Assembly: GCF_030269925.1 (NCBI RefSeq) | Contig: NC_085121.1 | Location: 5,783,501 to 5,847,500, forward strand | Direction: 5' to 3' | DNA length: 64,000 nt | Source of the DNA: Bombyx mori | Lineage: Eukaryota; Arthropoda; Insecta; Lepidoptera; Bombycidae | Shown here: positions 1 to 11,694 of the stretch, one piece after another | How positions within the stretch are numbered: the stretch's first letter is position 1 | Layout of the letters: the number at the start of each line of letters is the position of its first letter | Position numbers and translations under genes: made by a program | Notes under the pieces: generated by a model | Told to the model about the DNA's origin: nothing | The model's input: only the letters and a program-made list of their open reading frames with translations | The model's database searches: none

Positions 1-864
1 TACCAGCATACTATGATCGCTAACCGGTATTTACTGGTCGTATGGTAGAAACTTGTGCTGAGATGCCCAATGCCGATCATAATCAATATCGATCCGTGAA
101 TCTACGAGCTTGCTATGGCCATCTAGACTATTTCAACTGGCTATTTGAAGTTGTGTCATGGAATGGACGTGACATACGCCGTATGTGACGATAGACAAAA
201 TATACAGGTTACTGTTCCAAGCGTTCGTGAATTAAAAGTTCTTACGGGATTTTTGGATATGTTAACTTATTTCAACTAAAGGGAAACAATTTAGCTCAGT
301 TGTTCCATGCCTCACAAATATATAGAACCGACGATGCCATTATGGCTTTTAATCTAAAAATTAAAATAAATTTTGCGATATCAGAATCATACGCAGTCCT
401 GATATGTTATTTAGATAACACGTGTGCTGTGTCGGTACTAGATTAATGTAATGTAGAAATAAATGTACTTTTAGACTATAGATTTGATTAAATATTAAAA
501 GGAAACTTAATTTATAAATCTTTGCCTAGACATCTTTAAATCCATACATTAAAACCGATCATAGTTTCAAAAGTGCAATTTGAAAGTATGAATATTAGAT
601 ATGCGACGTTATGCCTCTAGTTTCGTGTAATAATATTCACAATAAAGCCTTATAACAAAAACAGTCAGTAAAGAAGGACGTGTGAACGTCGGCTCCCGCC
701 AGTGATCTTGTAGCGCGCAAGTCATCGGCGCCGGCGCTCACCGGTCATTACGAATCCACCGCCGCTGAGATTTGACACTGTTATTTCTACGACCGTGTTT
801 TTTTAACCTCAAATATTAGTCCAAATGGTATGAGTAAAATTGATTTTGGAACTTTATTTTTAAA
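1..864. other. Presumed BarH1 upstream intron, no gene seen
   Basis: AT-rich DNA with no coding signal. A short GC-rich pocket at about 660-785 stands out and could be a regulatory island, but nothing in it is recognised. Confidence 0.4.
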
Positions 865-1084
865 CTAGCCGTATTCGCTCGCTTCGCTGCGCATTTAACA
901 TTAACATTATTATTTATTGTCATTATTATTAAGGAGTCCAACACTCATATAAATATTAGCCTATCCATTAACTACATGCATTTTCTACATGGATACCAAG
1001 TTTCAAGTCAATCGGATGCATGGTTCAGTAGTTATCACGGAACATCCGTAAAAACCACTGCACATTTATATATTAGTATATAGA
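865..1084 (-). mobile_element. Non-autonomous Helitron-like element, family 2
   Basis: In minus orientation it starts with TCTATATACTAATATATAAA and ends in CTAG, and it sits between host A and T, the Helitron insertion pattern. A second copy of the same family is at 22162-22414 on the + strand, sharing the segments around tggtttttacggatgttcc and ccatgcatccgattgacttg. No coding capacity. Confidence 0.75.
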
Positions 1085-2510
1085 TACGTCAGTAGAACAT
1101 TCTGGACAAAATAATAAATAGTCTAGTATTTTTAGTACAATTGAAAATCTATTTTTTACTAGTATTCATAGATGACATATCGCAATTTTTTGGCTTACTT
1201 TAATTGAATAAATAAGGCACCTGATAATGTTAGAAAGAATCCGCCAGTTACGGATATGGTGTGATTCATTTAAAAGATCATGTTATTTAAAAATCATAAA
1301 TGCGTCTGTCTGTCCGTCATAAAACCATACCGATAATAGGCCGAGGGCTCTGAGCAAAATGTCATTTATCGTCATTTAGTCGGCAACAACATCCAATTAT
1401 GCCAGATTACGTAATTATACATACTATGTTGTTTCGCAATGCTTAGTTTGTTTTTTGCCACTTTACTTTTGAGGACTACTACTCTGTAATCTTCGTAAAA
1501 GTTAAAAATAATATTAAGTCATTCATCGAGTGGTGCTACAAAATGCGGTATCATCATTATACAGACAGGATTAAAGTATTACTATAATACAGAGTTTATT
1601 AAAATGAAAATCACTAAATTTGTGTTTAATAAATTGGCGGTGAGCCGCGTTGTCCGAATTTTACATATTATTGTTTGTTGGAAACAACTTTCCAGTAATA
1701 ATTAAAGAATATCATATCAAATATGTATTTTTAATGCTTGGATCATTGCTTCAGATATTAATTGCGGGTGAACAATTTCAATCATACACTTCTTCACATT
1801 TCAAATTAAAATTTGAATCACACAGATTTCATGATCGGGCCGTGTTTGTTTTCCACTGGATGTTTTGAATCAGATTTATATACTACATTCTACAACTGCC
1901 CTTATTTCAGCCGCGAAGAAATTATGCCTATATGAAGAGCGGATTAAGAGATATTCGAGACGATGAAAATTTCACTGCAACCATTGGCATTTAAATGGTA
2001 TAGTACGTCCTATACCCGCTAAATACTTAGTATGCGTTTCTTAAATAATGCATAAACAGGTGTCTATAAAATTTAGAGACTGTTTGTGTTGGTACCATAA
2101 ATGTAGAATAAATATACATACATATAACGCAGTTACACAAATTAACATCAAATCAAAATTATTGAAGAAATTATCGCTGTTTATAACAAATACAACGAAT
2201 ATTTGACCATAATATGTTCGTTTCGGCTTTGATAAATATCATTGACGAATATAATGATTTTTACGTCTTTTTGTTCGACTAATTCGCCTAATGGATTTTA
2301 CGTGTTTAACAAGGTACAAACAAGACGTCATTTGAGTGAGTGGGGGATATCCTCGATAACATGAACTAATGTTTTGAACATGTTCAATTTTTAGATGCAT
2401 TTAACAAAAAATAGGATAGGATTATTTAAAAAAAAGTAATGTTATCCAATATTTAAATTATTGAAACAAGAAATCGTGTCAAAATTTATGGAAGCCTTTT
2501 AAACATGACG
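1085..2510. other. Presumed intronic sequence, nothing recognised
   Basis: AT-rich, no repeat family or exon recognised. Short open frames here show no protein-like composition. Confidence 0.4.
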
Positions 2511-2756
2511 TTTTTTTTTTTATTGCTTAGATGGGTGGACGAGCTTACAGCCCACCTGAAGTTAAGTGGTTACTGGAGCCCATAGATATCTACAACGCAA
2601 ATGCGCCACCCATCTTGAGACATAAGTTCTAAGGTCTCAGTATAGTTACAACGGCTGCCCCACCCTTCAAACCGAAACGCATCACTGCTTCACGGCAGAA
2701 ATAGGCAGGGCGGTGGTACCTACCCGTGCGGACTCACAAGAGGTCCTACCACCAGT
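2511..2756 (-). mobile_element. Headless SINE of the tRNA-headed/BMC1-type family
   Basis: Poly(T) at the left, then the reverse complement of the family body. It ends at the shared 5' boundary (ctaccaccagt). About 245 bp, the standard size of the headless unit. A short duplicate of its internal 'aggcagggcggt' follows at 2760-2772. Confidence 0.85.
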
Positions 2757-3199
2757 ATATAGGCAGGGCGGTAAAGTTGCAGATAGTGTTCGAATAACAA
2801 AATAACATCCTGAAAACGGTTTATGATCCCACTGCGATAATTGAGGAGGCGTGTGAGAGAGATAGAATGCTTTCCCCTAACACTCTTTCTTTTTCAATAC
2901 ATTAAATGCTGCATCACTTTATGTTAATTCCTATGTTGTTTTCATTAAAATGTTGATTTAAGAAACTTCTCTGTTGTAATGCACAATTAAACGAAAAAAT
3001 GCTCGCACTAAATTATTGATTAAACAGGTTCTGATGTTTTTTCTCGTAACACAAGTGGCATCTTTATATTTATACATACCTTAACTCGGGGCTCACGACA
3101 TAAAATAACCATTTAAAAGGTAATTAAATACTAAAAATGTACATGCAGAAGGCATATTCAAATCACTACAACTAAATCATTTAATCAATCACTACACTA

Positions 3200-3452
3200 C
3201 TGGTTGTAGGACCTCTTGTGAGTCCGTACGGGTAGGTACCACCGCTCTGCCCATTTCTGCCGTGAAACAATAACGCGTTTCGGTTAGAAGAGTGGGGCAG
3301 CCGTTGTAACTATACTTGAGACCTTAGAACTTATATCTCATGGTGGGTGGTAGCATTTACGTTGTAGATGTCTATGGGCTCCGGTAAACACTTAACACCA
3401 GGTGGACTGTGAGCTCGTCCACCCATCTAAGCAATAAAAAAAAAAGAAAAAA
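3200..3452 (+). mobile_element. Headless SINE, first of a tandem pair
   Basis: Starts ctggttgtaggacctc and ends with caataaaa plus an A-rich tail. The 10-bp sequence acactactgg occurs at its 5' edge (3194-3203) and again right after its tail (3452-3461), consistent with a target-site duplication that overlaps the start of the next copy. Confidence 0.85.
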
Positions 3453-3457
3453 CACTA

Positions 3458-3714
3458 CTGGTGGTAGGACCTCTTATGAGTCCACACGGGTAGGTACCAC
3501 CGCCCTGCCTATTTCTGCCGTGAAGCAGTCATGCGTTTCGGTTTGAAGGGTGGGGCAGCCGTTGTAACTATACTCGAGACCTTAGAACTCATATATCTCA
3601 AAGTGGGTGGCGGCATTTAGGTACGTTGTAGATGTCTATGGGCTCCGGTCACCACTTAACACTAGGTGGGCTGAGAGGTCGTCCACCTATCTATGCAATA
3701 AAAAAAATAAAAAA
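3458..3714 (+). mobile_element. Headless SINE, second of a tandem pair
   Basis: Same family and orientation as the adjacent copy. Starts ctggtggtaggacctc and ends caataaaaaaaataaaaa. Different point changes show that it is a separate insertion rather than a recent duplication of its neighbour. Confidence 0.85.
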
Positions 3715-5064
3715 TACATTATAAAAGTCAAATGCTTAGTGTGCGCTCAAAACAGTATTTGTGTATTACACAGTCCGAACGTTATGAAGAAACTACTCAT
3801 GTATGCATACAACTCTAATGACATAATTCGCGGTTGCCTTAGCTACCAGGAATCCTAATCGTTTATCCGGAACCCGCGAAATTACACCTCCAGAGAGACA
3901 CGGGAATCGAAACAAGGACGTTCCGGTCGCGTCGGCCGATCGTTTACACAATAATCACGGTGCCAATGCCATTCTATAGTTTGGTCGGGTTTTATTATCA
4001 AGCATTAGGATTAGATTCGTGCCTCGTAATTTAGAATTCATTTGATCGTGATTCATGTCCGTTTTTTTGTTTTATCAGTAGGTACGTATTTCGTGTAGTT
4101 GTTCTAACCTAACCTTAATTTAACAAACCTTATTTTACCGAATTAATTGATTTAACTTCATAAATAATGTATATACAAACAACCTAATAAATGAATAAAA
4201 ATAATAAGTATTTAGGTAAAGCCACTTATAAATAGAAAATCTGCGTTAACTCACCGCCGGTTGGCAGCGTTCCCAGAAGGCTGGCAGCATTTCCACGCTG
4301 GATAGCAATGCTAATTCTTTGTGCAAAATACGTACCGGCCTTGTTGTTCTTAACCAAGTATTAATATTATTTAATTTTACAGAATCAGGTAAGCTAGTAT
4401 AGCCCGTCTACTATTAGGAAAACAAGGAACAATATACTACAACGTGATTGCCTCCATACATCTCGAGACGTGATCATATTTCGAATCTAATGAAAATTCA
4501 GTATGACAAATAAAAACTATTTGGAATTAATCGATGTATATATATTATTTGGGTTTTTTTTTTTTATATTATGAAACAAATAAATCTTATTTTTGTACCA
4601 AAGTCTCACTATACCGTCTTTTTCACCTAATGGCTATAAGGCGTGTCGTTAGCGCTTTCGGATCATCCCTATTAGGTATGTCTATCCCATCAGTGCTGGT
4701 ACAAGGACTGTTACTTGTTAGGTCATGGATACTTAAAATCTCATTTTCACTAAACTCATGGTTTTTATTATAGCAAAGAAAAAAATCTAATACTCTCAGT
4801 GGAATTCAAATATTGTTATCTAAATTCTAATAAATTCAAATAGAATTAAACATTCAAATATACCTACTTACTAGTAATTAATTCATGCGTTCCGATTCTA
4901 TAATGTGGATATTTGTATAAAAAATGTAACTGACTTGAACGGGCCTGACCTGATGACACTTGCATACTTTGTATCAACTGAGAATTTAGTTTAATAGTTA
5001 TCAGTAAACGCGACAATTCACAAGCTGCCCATATATTCCTATTTTATGCTCAATTTGTCACATA
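3715..5064. other. Presumed intronic sequence, nothing recognised
   Basis: AT-rich DNA with a few GC-richer patches (3850-3990, 4250-4340). No exon, RNA gene or known repeat is recognised. Confidence 0.4.
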
Positions 5065-5429
5065 CCCGATCCTGTAGACCGAATGGTAAACAGTCGACGT
5101 CCTCGTCGGCGTCGACGTCGCCCGATCCCGATCCTATAACGGTGTTTTTAGGTACCACAAGCACCGGTCACCATCTTCGTCGAACCCGTCGCTTGCGACG
5201 AAGGGCTCGACGAGCGAATTAACCCATAGACACAGCCCATTGAGTTTCTCGCCGGATCTTCTCAGTGGGTCGCGTTTCCGATCCGGTGGTAGATTCTGCG
5301 AAGCACTGCTCTTGCTAGGGCCAGTGTTAGCAATACTCCGGTTTGAGCCCCGTGAGCTCACCTACTAGTTAAGGTTAAGCTGAAATAGCCTCTCAAGGCT
5401 ATCATCAGCTTAGGTAGGAGAAAAAAAAA
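5065..5429 (+). mobile_element. Poly(A)-tailed retroelement 3' end, family B
   Basis: GC-rich block ending in gcttaggtaggag plus an A tract, repeated with the same order of sequence at 14044, 38392, 39365, 47060, 52508 and 61680. Its antisense strand has a 75-residue open frame (SSRGSNRS..., DRKRDP..., SGEKL) that recurs in other copies, so that frame belongs to the repeat and is not a host gene. The tail and dispersal fit a LINE 3' end or a SINE. I do not know its formal name. Confidence 0.8.
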
Positions 5430-5734
5430 ATCAATTTGTCTCGCTTTAAAAGTGGATGTGGCAAAATTATTTTTTTTAACATAAAAAATAAAATGTTGTA
5501 TACATAAATGGCAGTCACCATTGTAGAATAAATATTTAATTTTGTGAACAACAAAAATATTAAACGCCGGTAAAAAGTAGATTTTATATCGGACTAAAAA
5601 TTACGCAAAAAAACATTTATTTTGTTGACTTACTGTGAACTGTACGAGTATAATTTGTTAAAATATAAAAGGGAAAGTGTGTTTATATGTATATTATTAA
5701 TTTATAATGTTTTAATAAAAAATGATTAAGTAGA

Positions 5735-5772
5735 ACAGATAAGCTATTACTTACTACAGATAAGCTATTACT
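5735..5772. repeat. Short direct repeat
   Basis: The 17-mer acagataagctattact occurs twice at a 21-bp spacing (5735 and 5756). A local slippage duplication. Confidence 0.7.
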
Positions 5773-8694
5773 ATTTTATATCTAAAATACTGTAATTCAA
5801 AAAAATATGTTGGACGCCCGTTCGCGATTTCACTAATTAATTTTTTATTTATAATTTATCTTCAAGTCAAAATATTAAAACATTACACCTTTTTGCGAAC
5901 GATTTTATCACATAGTATATATTTTACCTAAAGAAATTAAACAGAGGACCATATTTTTCATTGGTTTGCTTTATCTTTATTGACGAATAATAATTGTAGT
6001 AACTTTCAGATAGTAAAAAGCGTTATGTACCAACTCCCAACCCTAATAATAAAAATAAGACATGATGTAACGCTCCGATGTAAAATACAACGTACAACTA
6101 TAAAAAGTAAACAAATAAAACTCAAATTGGCGAGTAACCATAAAAAGTATTGTTATGAACTGTCAATTTAAAAGTATAAATTAAACTATGATAATAAACC
6201 TTATCTATGAAGTTTGACAGAATGTCCGGGATTCTGATTTGCTTTCTGCTTTGAGTTTAAATCGATTCAGTCCCGAGTCTAGTTGTACCGTATAGTTATC
6301 AAATGCTCTAGGTCGTTAAAGCAATGAGAGGCTTCAATCTCCCTTCTACATAAGACCTCTCATTATGCGAACTACCTCTCGATTGCTGATTAAGTTGCAC
6401 GCAATTTTATGTACTTACTGCGCCTTGGTTATTTGTTAGAGCTAGGTATTTTGTCAATGTTTTTTTATAAATCTAGTTTTTACCGTCCGTCAGATTTTTA
6501 TAGTAACAAAAATGTCATAAATATTTCGAAAACAAATTTGTGGACTTTTGATTATAATATAAATTCTGCTTCTGGAATAAATAACATCGTAAAAAACTAC
6601 AATGTCTTATTTTATTTGAAAATTTATTGCAATACCGTTAAAGTGTGACGCGATCGGAGTCATACACGTATTACCCGTTCGTGATAATAAAAGCTCTACG
6701 ATTCCCATATGAACACTCCTACGAACATGTTTCCGAAACTTTCTAAGCGGCGTATAAATAACGTTCGATAAAGCTCAAATTCGAGTCGACGTTTCAGAAA
6801 CGGAAGGACGTAAGCGCTAACTGCGGCACAAGCTCTTCGGATCGATGAAAGTGCTCTTTGTCTGCCGGATATACAAGCCGAATTCGCATCACGTCTTCGA
6901 AAAACTCAAACCGAGAAAAACAGCCTCCCCCGCTGAGAGGTCGTAAGCGCCACCGTTTTACCGGACCATTTTAGTCTTTAACGTGAACGCTTAGAGCGTA
7001 TTCTCGAGCCGATCTTCTCGAATACAATTGAATCAGTTTACGCAGCATCAAATCACTAAACCATTGGGCGGAGCGTTCTCAGACTCCACCGGGGGCCTGC
7101 GTAACAGAGATGGAAGAAACTCGCTCTTGATACTATCCGCTTAAGTTAGAAAGGGAGAATAGTATTGTCTGTTGATAGATCCGGGATCCGAGATACCAAA
7201 CTGAATTTAAGTGCGCTTTGAGAGCTTTTTGTTCGGACCCCGCGGCGGCAATAAAAAGAATAGTGTCACTGAGCAGATTGCCTCTCATTCACCACTTGAC
7301 AATTAAATAAGTGCGCTCGAGTGACGTATCTTTAGAATAACCCGTCATAATAATATGATTAATGGGAGTGCACTCGCTTTCTATCGATCACTTGTCAGCT
7401 ACTGATAAATTAAAGAGTGGGATTTAAATTAGGAGCTTTAATGCTGCTTAAATACTTATTAAAACACCTATGTCTCTAATGTGAAACGGTTACCCAATTA
7501 GCGTCAAACTAAGCTTCGGGAATGTGAACATTCGATTAAAAAAACAACATAAATTTCAAGTTATTAATCATTTTACGATAGCACTCAAGAACTCCCCCTC
7601 ATTTGCATTTAATGAAATTAAATGATGCATTTATAGAAATTAATTAACGAGGTACCCAGTGAAGCGTTTGCTAACAACCGCAGCCCCGCGTTGTCGCAGG
7701 GGAACAATGGTTCCCTCGGCAGTATGATAATAATGGCAATGATAATGCTCATCCCAATAATAACTCCCCGCGAATTATTAAAAAAAAAAAACTTCACTCG
7801 ATGACAATAACGAACCACTTTGGAACTAATCGAGTACTGGAGAACAAAATTAAATTAAATTTTGAAAAATGGGGTTTGTATTGTTTTGTGTTTCTGAGTT
7901 TCGGTTTTGTTTGTCTACACGGGCAGTTGTTTGTTTTTCAAAATAATATATATAATATCAGTTTTGTTTTTGTAGAAATAATTTAAAGTTATTTAGTAAT
8001 CCTATAATTTATCTAACTAGTTATTATAATTTTACAATGTATTAATATTGGCGTATCCAAGACGTATAGTAATATCATGTGTTTGTTAACCATATTATTC
8101 TATTTATAAATATGTAATAACGGTCTAAGTTTCCCACCAAATAAAATTTTCAATTCATTAAATCCGTCATGTATCTAAAGCAAATAGAGTAGTCAAAAGA
8201 TCGTCAACCCCGGGGCAATACAAGTAATTTATACGGGCTCACCCTTTCGCAAACGAATCAAATAAATCAAATTAAAGTACTCGACCACGCTCCGGCGAAC
8301 ACACGAGTGCCCAAGACGTTTTGTAAAATTTATTATTTTATTTATATTTTTTATTGCTTCTATCATTGCGGTGTCCTCATTGTACTCTCGAGTGGTCTGT
8401 GACAAATTTGATGACGATCGGGGTCACGGCATCTGTAGGGTTACTACTACTGATCTATGGATTTTGGGGAGCGTAAATGACAATTTAGAAAATTTTAGAG
8501 CCAATTTAAGTCGCTAATGTGGCATGAACCGTTGTGTGGAAGAATACCTTGCGGGATTTGTACAAAGATATATATGGTCCATTTGAGAAGTTAACGGAGC
8601 GATAATGGTATCATTTTCAATAAATATCTACTTGTAAAAATTATAAAAAAAGCATGTTTTTTTGTTACAGTAACTAAGTTTTTTTTTTGTACAG
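5773..8694. other. Presumed BarH1 intron before the homeobox exon
   Basis: No exon for homeodomain residues 1-53 is seen. The block 6640-7300 is clearly GC-richer than its surroundings and has no repeat match I recognise, so it is the best candidate here for a conserved regulatory element. 7301-8694 is AT-rich. Confidence 0.4.
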
Positions 8695-8919
8695 GACAAA
8701 ATGGAAACGTCAAACGGCAGTCGGCTTGGAGCTTCTAGCAGAAGCTGGGAACTATGCGGCTTTTCAGCGTCTGTACGGAGGATACTGGGCAGGCGTGCCA
8801 GCCTATCCTACCCAACCAGCCCCGGCGACGGCCGACCTTTACTACAGACAGGCAGCCGCCACAGCTGCAGCCGCCGCTTCTGCTAGCGCTAACACGTTAC
8901 AGAAACCACTTCCTTATAG
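8695..8919 (+). CDS. BarH1: BarH1-type homeobox gene, internal exon (end of homeodomain plus Bar extension)
   Basis: Internal coding exon of a Bar-class homeodomain transcription factor, a nuclear DNA-binding protein that in insects acts in eye, sensory organ and appendage patterning. It opens with the last base of an Arg codon and reads TKWKRQTAVGLELLAEAGNY followed by AAFQRLYGG. That is the C-terminal end of homeodomain helix 3 plus the conserved Bar extension, recognised from known BarH1/BARHL proteins. The remainder is Pro-, Tyr- and Ala-rich, with a poly-Ala run near residues 52-64, as in insect BarH1. The acceptor is a pyrimidine tract ending in tacag at 8690-8694, with a possible branch site taactaa about 20 bases upstream. 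The donor is GTAAAT at 8920. Both exon ends fall after the second base of a codon. The first 53 homeodomain residues are not found upstream in the window, so the gene is partial here. Confidence 0.95.
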
Positions 8920-8948
8920 GTAAATACACTTTTGTTTTCTTGTTTTAA

Positions 8949-9382
8949 AGTCGTCTTGGCCTAAAAGATAAGACGTCCGTTGCATTCGTATATAGCGATG
9001 CAACGGTGTTCGAATCCCGCAGGCGGGTGCCAATTTTTCTAATGAAATACGTACTTGACAAATGTTCACGATTGACTTCCACGGTGAAGGAATAGCATCG
9101 TGTAGTAAAAAATCTAACCCGCAAAATTATAATTTGCGTAATTACTGGTGGTATAACCTCTTATGAGTCCGCACGGGTAGGTACCACCGCCCCGTCTATT
9201 TCTGCCGTGAAGCAGTATTGCGTTTCGGTTTGAAGGGTAGGGCAGCCGTTGTAACTATACTGAGACCTTAGAACTTATATCTTAAGGTGGGTGGTGCATT
9301 TACGTTGTAGATGTCTATAGGCTCCATTAACCACTTAACACCGGGTGGGCAGTGAGCTCGTCCACCCATCTAAGCAAAAAAA
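8949..9382 (+). mobile_element. tRNA-headed SINE, full length, in the BarH1 intron
   Basis: The head has an RNA polymerase III A-box-like tggcctaaaagataag and a B-box-like gttcgaatccc, then a linker (taatgaaatacgtact, cacggtgaagg). The 245-bp body follows, ending in ctaagcaaaaaaa. It begins about 30 bp downstream of the BarH1 splice donor, in sense orientation. Confidence 0.85.
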
Positions 9383-10434
9383 TATATATATTTTTTTTGG
9401 GATAAGTTAAGGCCCGATACCTGGCTGTGGGTGAATTTTGGGCCATATGAAACATACCATTTTTTATATACATACCCATATTACCTATTACATTATATTA
9501 CATACAATATACCATTATTTTTCTTTTTATTTGATACCGAAGATAACGCGAATTTGAATTTGATTTACTCGTAGTTGGATCTAAAAAATATATATTTAGT
9601 GTTATACCTTCACAACCGTTCCAACATGCGCTGACGAAACAAAATTCGGCCGGTTTGTATTTATAATTTTCTTATCTTTTGTTTACATGTCAATTAACAA
9701 TTATTCTTTACAAAAGTATTCACAATAATTAAATTAAATGATCTAAATCCAACACCTCATTCCCACGTTGTGTTATCTATTGTGTAATAATTAACTTTAT
9801 AATGTGCTTTGCTGCATAAACACATCTTGATAGATACATAAATATAATTTGAATAGGTTATAACTGTATTTTGTATTTTTTTGTTGTAGTTATTAGAAGT
9901 TTCGAAAACTTTTTTGAAGTGAAACTTCTTTAGGCGCATGAGGGTAAAATTTTTACAGAACGTCACGCAGGTATGCAACGGAAGTGACTTCAAAATAATA
10001 TTGAAATTAAGTACTTGTCAAATGTCAGTAGTAGTAGTTGTTGTATTTTTCAAACTGGAAAGGCAAACGTATCATACCATACGGCCTAATATTTTAAATT
10101 TTTTTTGTGAAAAATGTTAATATGAATTGAAATGAAATGAAAAGAATTTGGAACATTAATCAAATAGCATGAAATTAAATTAGTCAATTCAATTGGCAAA
10201 ATATTAGTCATTTACAATTTAGAAATCTAAACATAATGTGACTGTCAACACTGAGGTTTGAGATTAACATTTGACAGACTTTTGGCGGGAACATATCTTC
10301 CTTTTTCCCTTCCTCTAAGTCTCGGAAATCTAAAGTTTTAGATTTGTATAAATATAAGCAAGACTTATAAATTAGTTCACCAAAAAAGTTTCACTTCTGA
10401 CATGTGTACTTTGTACGCACGCACTTTTTTTTTA

Positions 10435-11083
10435 TTGCATAGATGGGTGGACGAGCTCACAGCCCACCTGGCGCTAAGTGGTTACCGGAGCCTATAGACA
10501 CCTACAACGTAAATGCCGCCACCCACCTTGAGATATGAGTTTTAAGATCTCAGTATAGTTATAACTTTTTTTTTCTTTTTTTATTGCTTCGATGGTTGGA
10601 CGAGCTCACAGGCGAGCCGGTGTTAAGTGGTTACTGGAGCCCATAGACATCTATAACGTAAATGCGCCACCCAAATTGAAATATAAGTTCTAAGATATCA
10701 GTATATTTACAACGACTGTCTTACCCTTCAAATCGAAACGCATTACTGCTTCACGGCAGAAATAGGCAGGGCGGTGGTACCTACCCGCGCGGACTCACAA
10801 GAGGTCCTACCACCAGTAAGGTAATTTCAAACCGAAGCGCATTACTGCTTCACGGCAGAAATAGGCAGAGTGGTGGTTTTAGGCAGTAATTACACAAAAA
10901 ATAATTTAGCGGGTTTGATTTTTATTACACGATGTTATTCCTTCATCGTGGAAGTCAATCTTGAACATTTATTAAGTACGTATTTCATTAGAAATAGTGG
11001 TACCCTCGATGGAACTCGAACACCGGTGCATCGCTCAACACAAATGCGCCGGACGTCCTTAGTTTTAGGCCACGACGACTTCA
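10435..11083 (-). mobile_element. tRNA-headed SINE interrupted by a second SINE
   Basis: Reverse-complement order: poly(T), body 3' half to about 10562, interruption, body remainder from about 10826, linker, and tRNA-like head (B box as ggaactcgaacacc, A box as ttaggccacgacg). A short stretch of the body is missing at the break. Confidence 0.8.
10566..10816 (-). mobile_element. Headless SINE nested in another SINE
   Basis: A complete 250-bp headless unit with its own poly(T) and terminal ctaccaccagt, lying inside the tRNA-headed copy at 10435-11083 in the same orientation. It is therefore the younger insertion. Confidence 0.85.
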
Positions 11084-11462
11084 AACTTTTCTTTACTTTA
11101 CTAGTTTTCAATTCACCCTCGTCCGTAAAAATTGTTGTAATTATAATTATATTTTCTCAGGTATATAAGTCATAGAAATTATGTAAAAAATAATATTAAG
11201 GTTTAGTCTGATTCATTTTATAACGATACTACAATTCTTTAGTATCGGAAAACAACAGAATTGAAATGAATGTTTAAATAAGCAGGTGTAACAGAACTGT
11301 TTTTATTTACATTCTCATAAGCCCACATAATATGTCCACTGCTAGAGACAGACTTCCCCTAAGACTCGCCATAATTACTGAACCTGCGCAGCCCGTATCC
11401 AGTTTTATTTTATAATTATGATTTTTTTATCTTTTGTTAATTAAATTGTTTGATTACGGCAG

Positions 11463-11694
11463 GTTATATCCTGGTGCGCCATTAGGAGGCGTCCCGCCAC
11501 TAGGACTGGGGTTGCCGGGTCCCTCAGCGCACCTGGGTCTAGGTGCGCCGGCGCTGGGTGCGTTAGGGTACTACGCGCAGGCTCGACGCTCACCCTCACC
11601 AGACCTAGACCCGGGCAGCCCCGCGCCCCCTCCAGAACCCTCCCTAGAACAACGCTCTGACGATGACGACGACGAGGAAACTATCCACGTCTAA
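11463..11694 (+). CDS. BarH1: BarH1-type homeobox gene, terminal coding exon
   Basis: Last coding exon of the Bar gene, encoding 76 residues and the TAA stop. It begins with the third base of the Arg codon split with the 8695-8919 exon, then LYPGAPLGGVPPLGLGLPG, a Gly/Leu/Pro-rich stretch. Next comes GALGYYAQARRSPSPD, a Pro-rich segment and an acidic tail (SDDDDDEE). A PLPY-K/R-LYPG junction and a following Tyr-Tyr motif are expected of insect BarH1 C-termini. The acceptor is gattacggcag. Base composition (GC-rich third positions) differs sharply from the AT-rich surroundings, which supports real coding. The in-frame open region upstream of 11463 is intron read-through, not exon. Which paralogue (B-H1 or B-H2) this represents cannot be decided from the C-terminus alone. 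Confidence 0.92.

Larger units (their letters stand above)
8920..11462 (+). other. BarH1 intron between the two exons in the window
   Basis: A 2543-bp intron with GT at 8920-8921 and AG at 11461-11462. It splits an AG|G Arg codon, and the frame is kept across the join (PLPYR then LYPGAP). It contains a tRNA-headed SINE that starts only about 30 bp after the donor and a nested pair of antisense SINEs at 10435-11083. The rest (9383-10434 and 11084-11400) is AT-rich with nothing recognised. Confidence 0.9.

Noticed and set aside
6780..6940. Protein-like 40-codon stretch (ALTAAQALRIDESALCLPD)
   Set aside because: Closed by a stop immediately before and after, with no matching splice signals and no known family.
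8701..8948. Two alternative frames over the BarH1 exon
   Set aside because: Shadows of the true homeobox frame, which has the Bar signature and splice phases.
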